A DNA stretch of 32,580 nt from an uncultured bacterium (lineage in GTDB: Bacteria > UBP6 > UBA1177). The stretch lies in assembly GCA_905235605.1 (NCBI GenBank), contig CAJOMF010000020.1, forward strand, positions 1 to 32,580, in the 5' to 3' direction. Shown here in pieces: positions 32,220 through 32,580 of the stretch. Position numbers and translations under genes: made by a program. The notes beneath the pieces were generated by a model, which was not told the origin of the DNA, did not search any database, and saw nothing but the letters and a program-made list of their open reading frames with translations. Positions within the stretch are counted from its first letter, which is position 1, and each line of letters begins with the position of its first letter.

Positions 32220-32418
32220 AACACTTTTACAGATGAAATATGCGAGAATTATTGCTTTGATTGCAAAATCGGCCGGCATAGATTCTGAAAAAGCGATGGA
32301 TTTATTTTATAATTCGAACACTTACATGCTGATGAGCAACGGAATCAGCGATTTTCATTGTTTAAGCGACGCATATCTCGCTGAAGAAGTTCTGTTGGAA
32401 CAGAAACGCGAACTATAA
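32206..32418 (+). CDS. DUF3791-like small protein after the DUF3990 gene
   Basis: ATG 32206 follows CGGAGC by 5 nt and overlaps the DUF3990 stop by 14 nt. An in-frame ATG at 32173 lies deeper in that gene and lacks a ribosome site. The 70-residue helical product (TLLQMKYARIIALIAKSAG, MDLFYNSNTYMLM, ISDFHCLSDAYLAEEVL) resembles the DUF3791-related proteins that accompany DUF3990. It is diverged from the copy at 31504. It may be a second antitoxin or an accessory factor. The relationship to DUF3791 is less sure than for the first copy. Confidence 0.65.
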   Translation: MTADKTLLQMKYARIIALIAKSAGIDSEKAMDLFYNSNTYMLMSNGISDFHCLSDAYLAEEVLLEQKREL

Positions 32419-32580
32419 ATTGACTGTCAGAAAATAACGCTTAAAAATTTGCTTTGTTTCTGATAATACCTAATAATTTTACGGTTTTTTGTTGATATTA
32501 AAAATCGTATAGCCGTTTTTCAAAAGTCAAGTTTTTTCTTCAATATTTTCGCAATCTTATCAACTTTTTTCAAGGAGAAA
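32419..32580 (+). other. A/T-rich intergenic end of window, likely leader of a gene beyond the edge
   Basis: No ORF is supported here. CAATAT near 32542, a C/G-containing TTCGC, a T6 tract and AAGGAG at 32572-32577 repeat the start architecture of other genes. A start codon is expected just outside the window. Confidence 0.4.

Overview
This window looks like chromosomal DNA from an uncultured, probably anaerobic and fermentative, two-membrane (diderm) bacterium. The evidence is three lipoproteins with clear lipobox cysteines, an HAE3/MMPL-type RND exporter, acetate kinase and a codon-optimised glutamate dehydrogenase. Very acidic Asp/Glu linkers directly after the lipobox cysteine recur in two lipoproteins. 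I associate that style with deltaproteobacterial or myxococcotal relatives, but the taxonomy is only a guess. Most genes are housekeeping genes of moderate GC. Several accessory stretches are visibly more A/T-rich.

Layout. 1-1409: C-terminal end of an M42-type aminopeptidase, then a PLP aminotransferase. 1440-7492: a tightly packed run with a promoter. It holds a probably frameshifted membrane protein, a secreted endonuclease/exonuclease/phosphatase-fold lipoprotein, biotin-protein ligase, a membrane HD-GYP sensor, a lone receiver and RNase HIII. 7505-8786: acetate kinase. 8885-11136: an A/T-rich three-gene operon of unknown envelope proteins, whose middle gene is cut by a single in-frame TAA. 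11211-12544: orotate phosphoribosyltransferase behind a 12-residue leader ORF, and a flavodoxin-fold oxidoreductase. 12572-13900 (-): MATE transporter. 13992-15482: glutamate dehydrogenase with a palindrome inside its promoter and a textbook terminator. 15481-18236: ankyrin lipoprotein and NAD-dependent DNA ligase. 18245-23738 (-): RNase III, 23S rRNA 2'-O-methyltransferase and a 1322-residue repeat protein. 23810-26117: RND exporter. 26146-28245: tyrosyl-tRNA synthetase and a TIM-barrel amidohydrolase. 28374-32418: an accessory region with a Phd/PIN toxin-antitoxin pair, a lone thiG, an AAA/DUF4143 ATPase preceded by two palindromes 42 nt apart, and a DUF3791-DUF3990-DUF3791-like module.

Two features cut across the window. 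First, almost every transcription unit has the same start architecture: a -35/-10 pair with a 16-17 nt spacer, a C/G-rich discriminator (usually containing CCG), a G followed by a run of about six T, and then a GGAGG-type ribosome site. Second, two coding regions are interrupted (1494-2151 by a frame change, 9506-10132 by one TAA). Both could be sequencing errors, decay or recoding, and both deserve checking.

The best candidates for an undescribed system are the 8945-11136 envelope operon and the palindrome-controlled ATPase next to the predicted ADP-ribosyltransferase toxin module. No tRNA, rRNA, CRISPR array or insertion sequence was recognised, and no gene-free stretch exceeds 300 bases.
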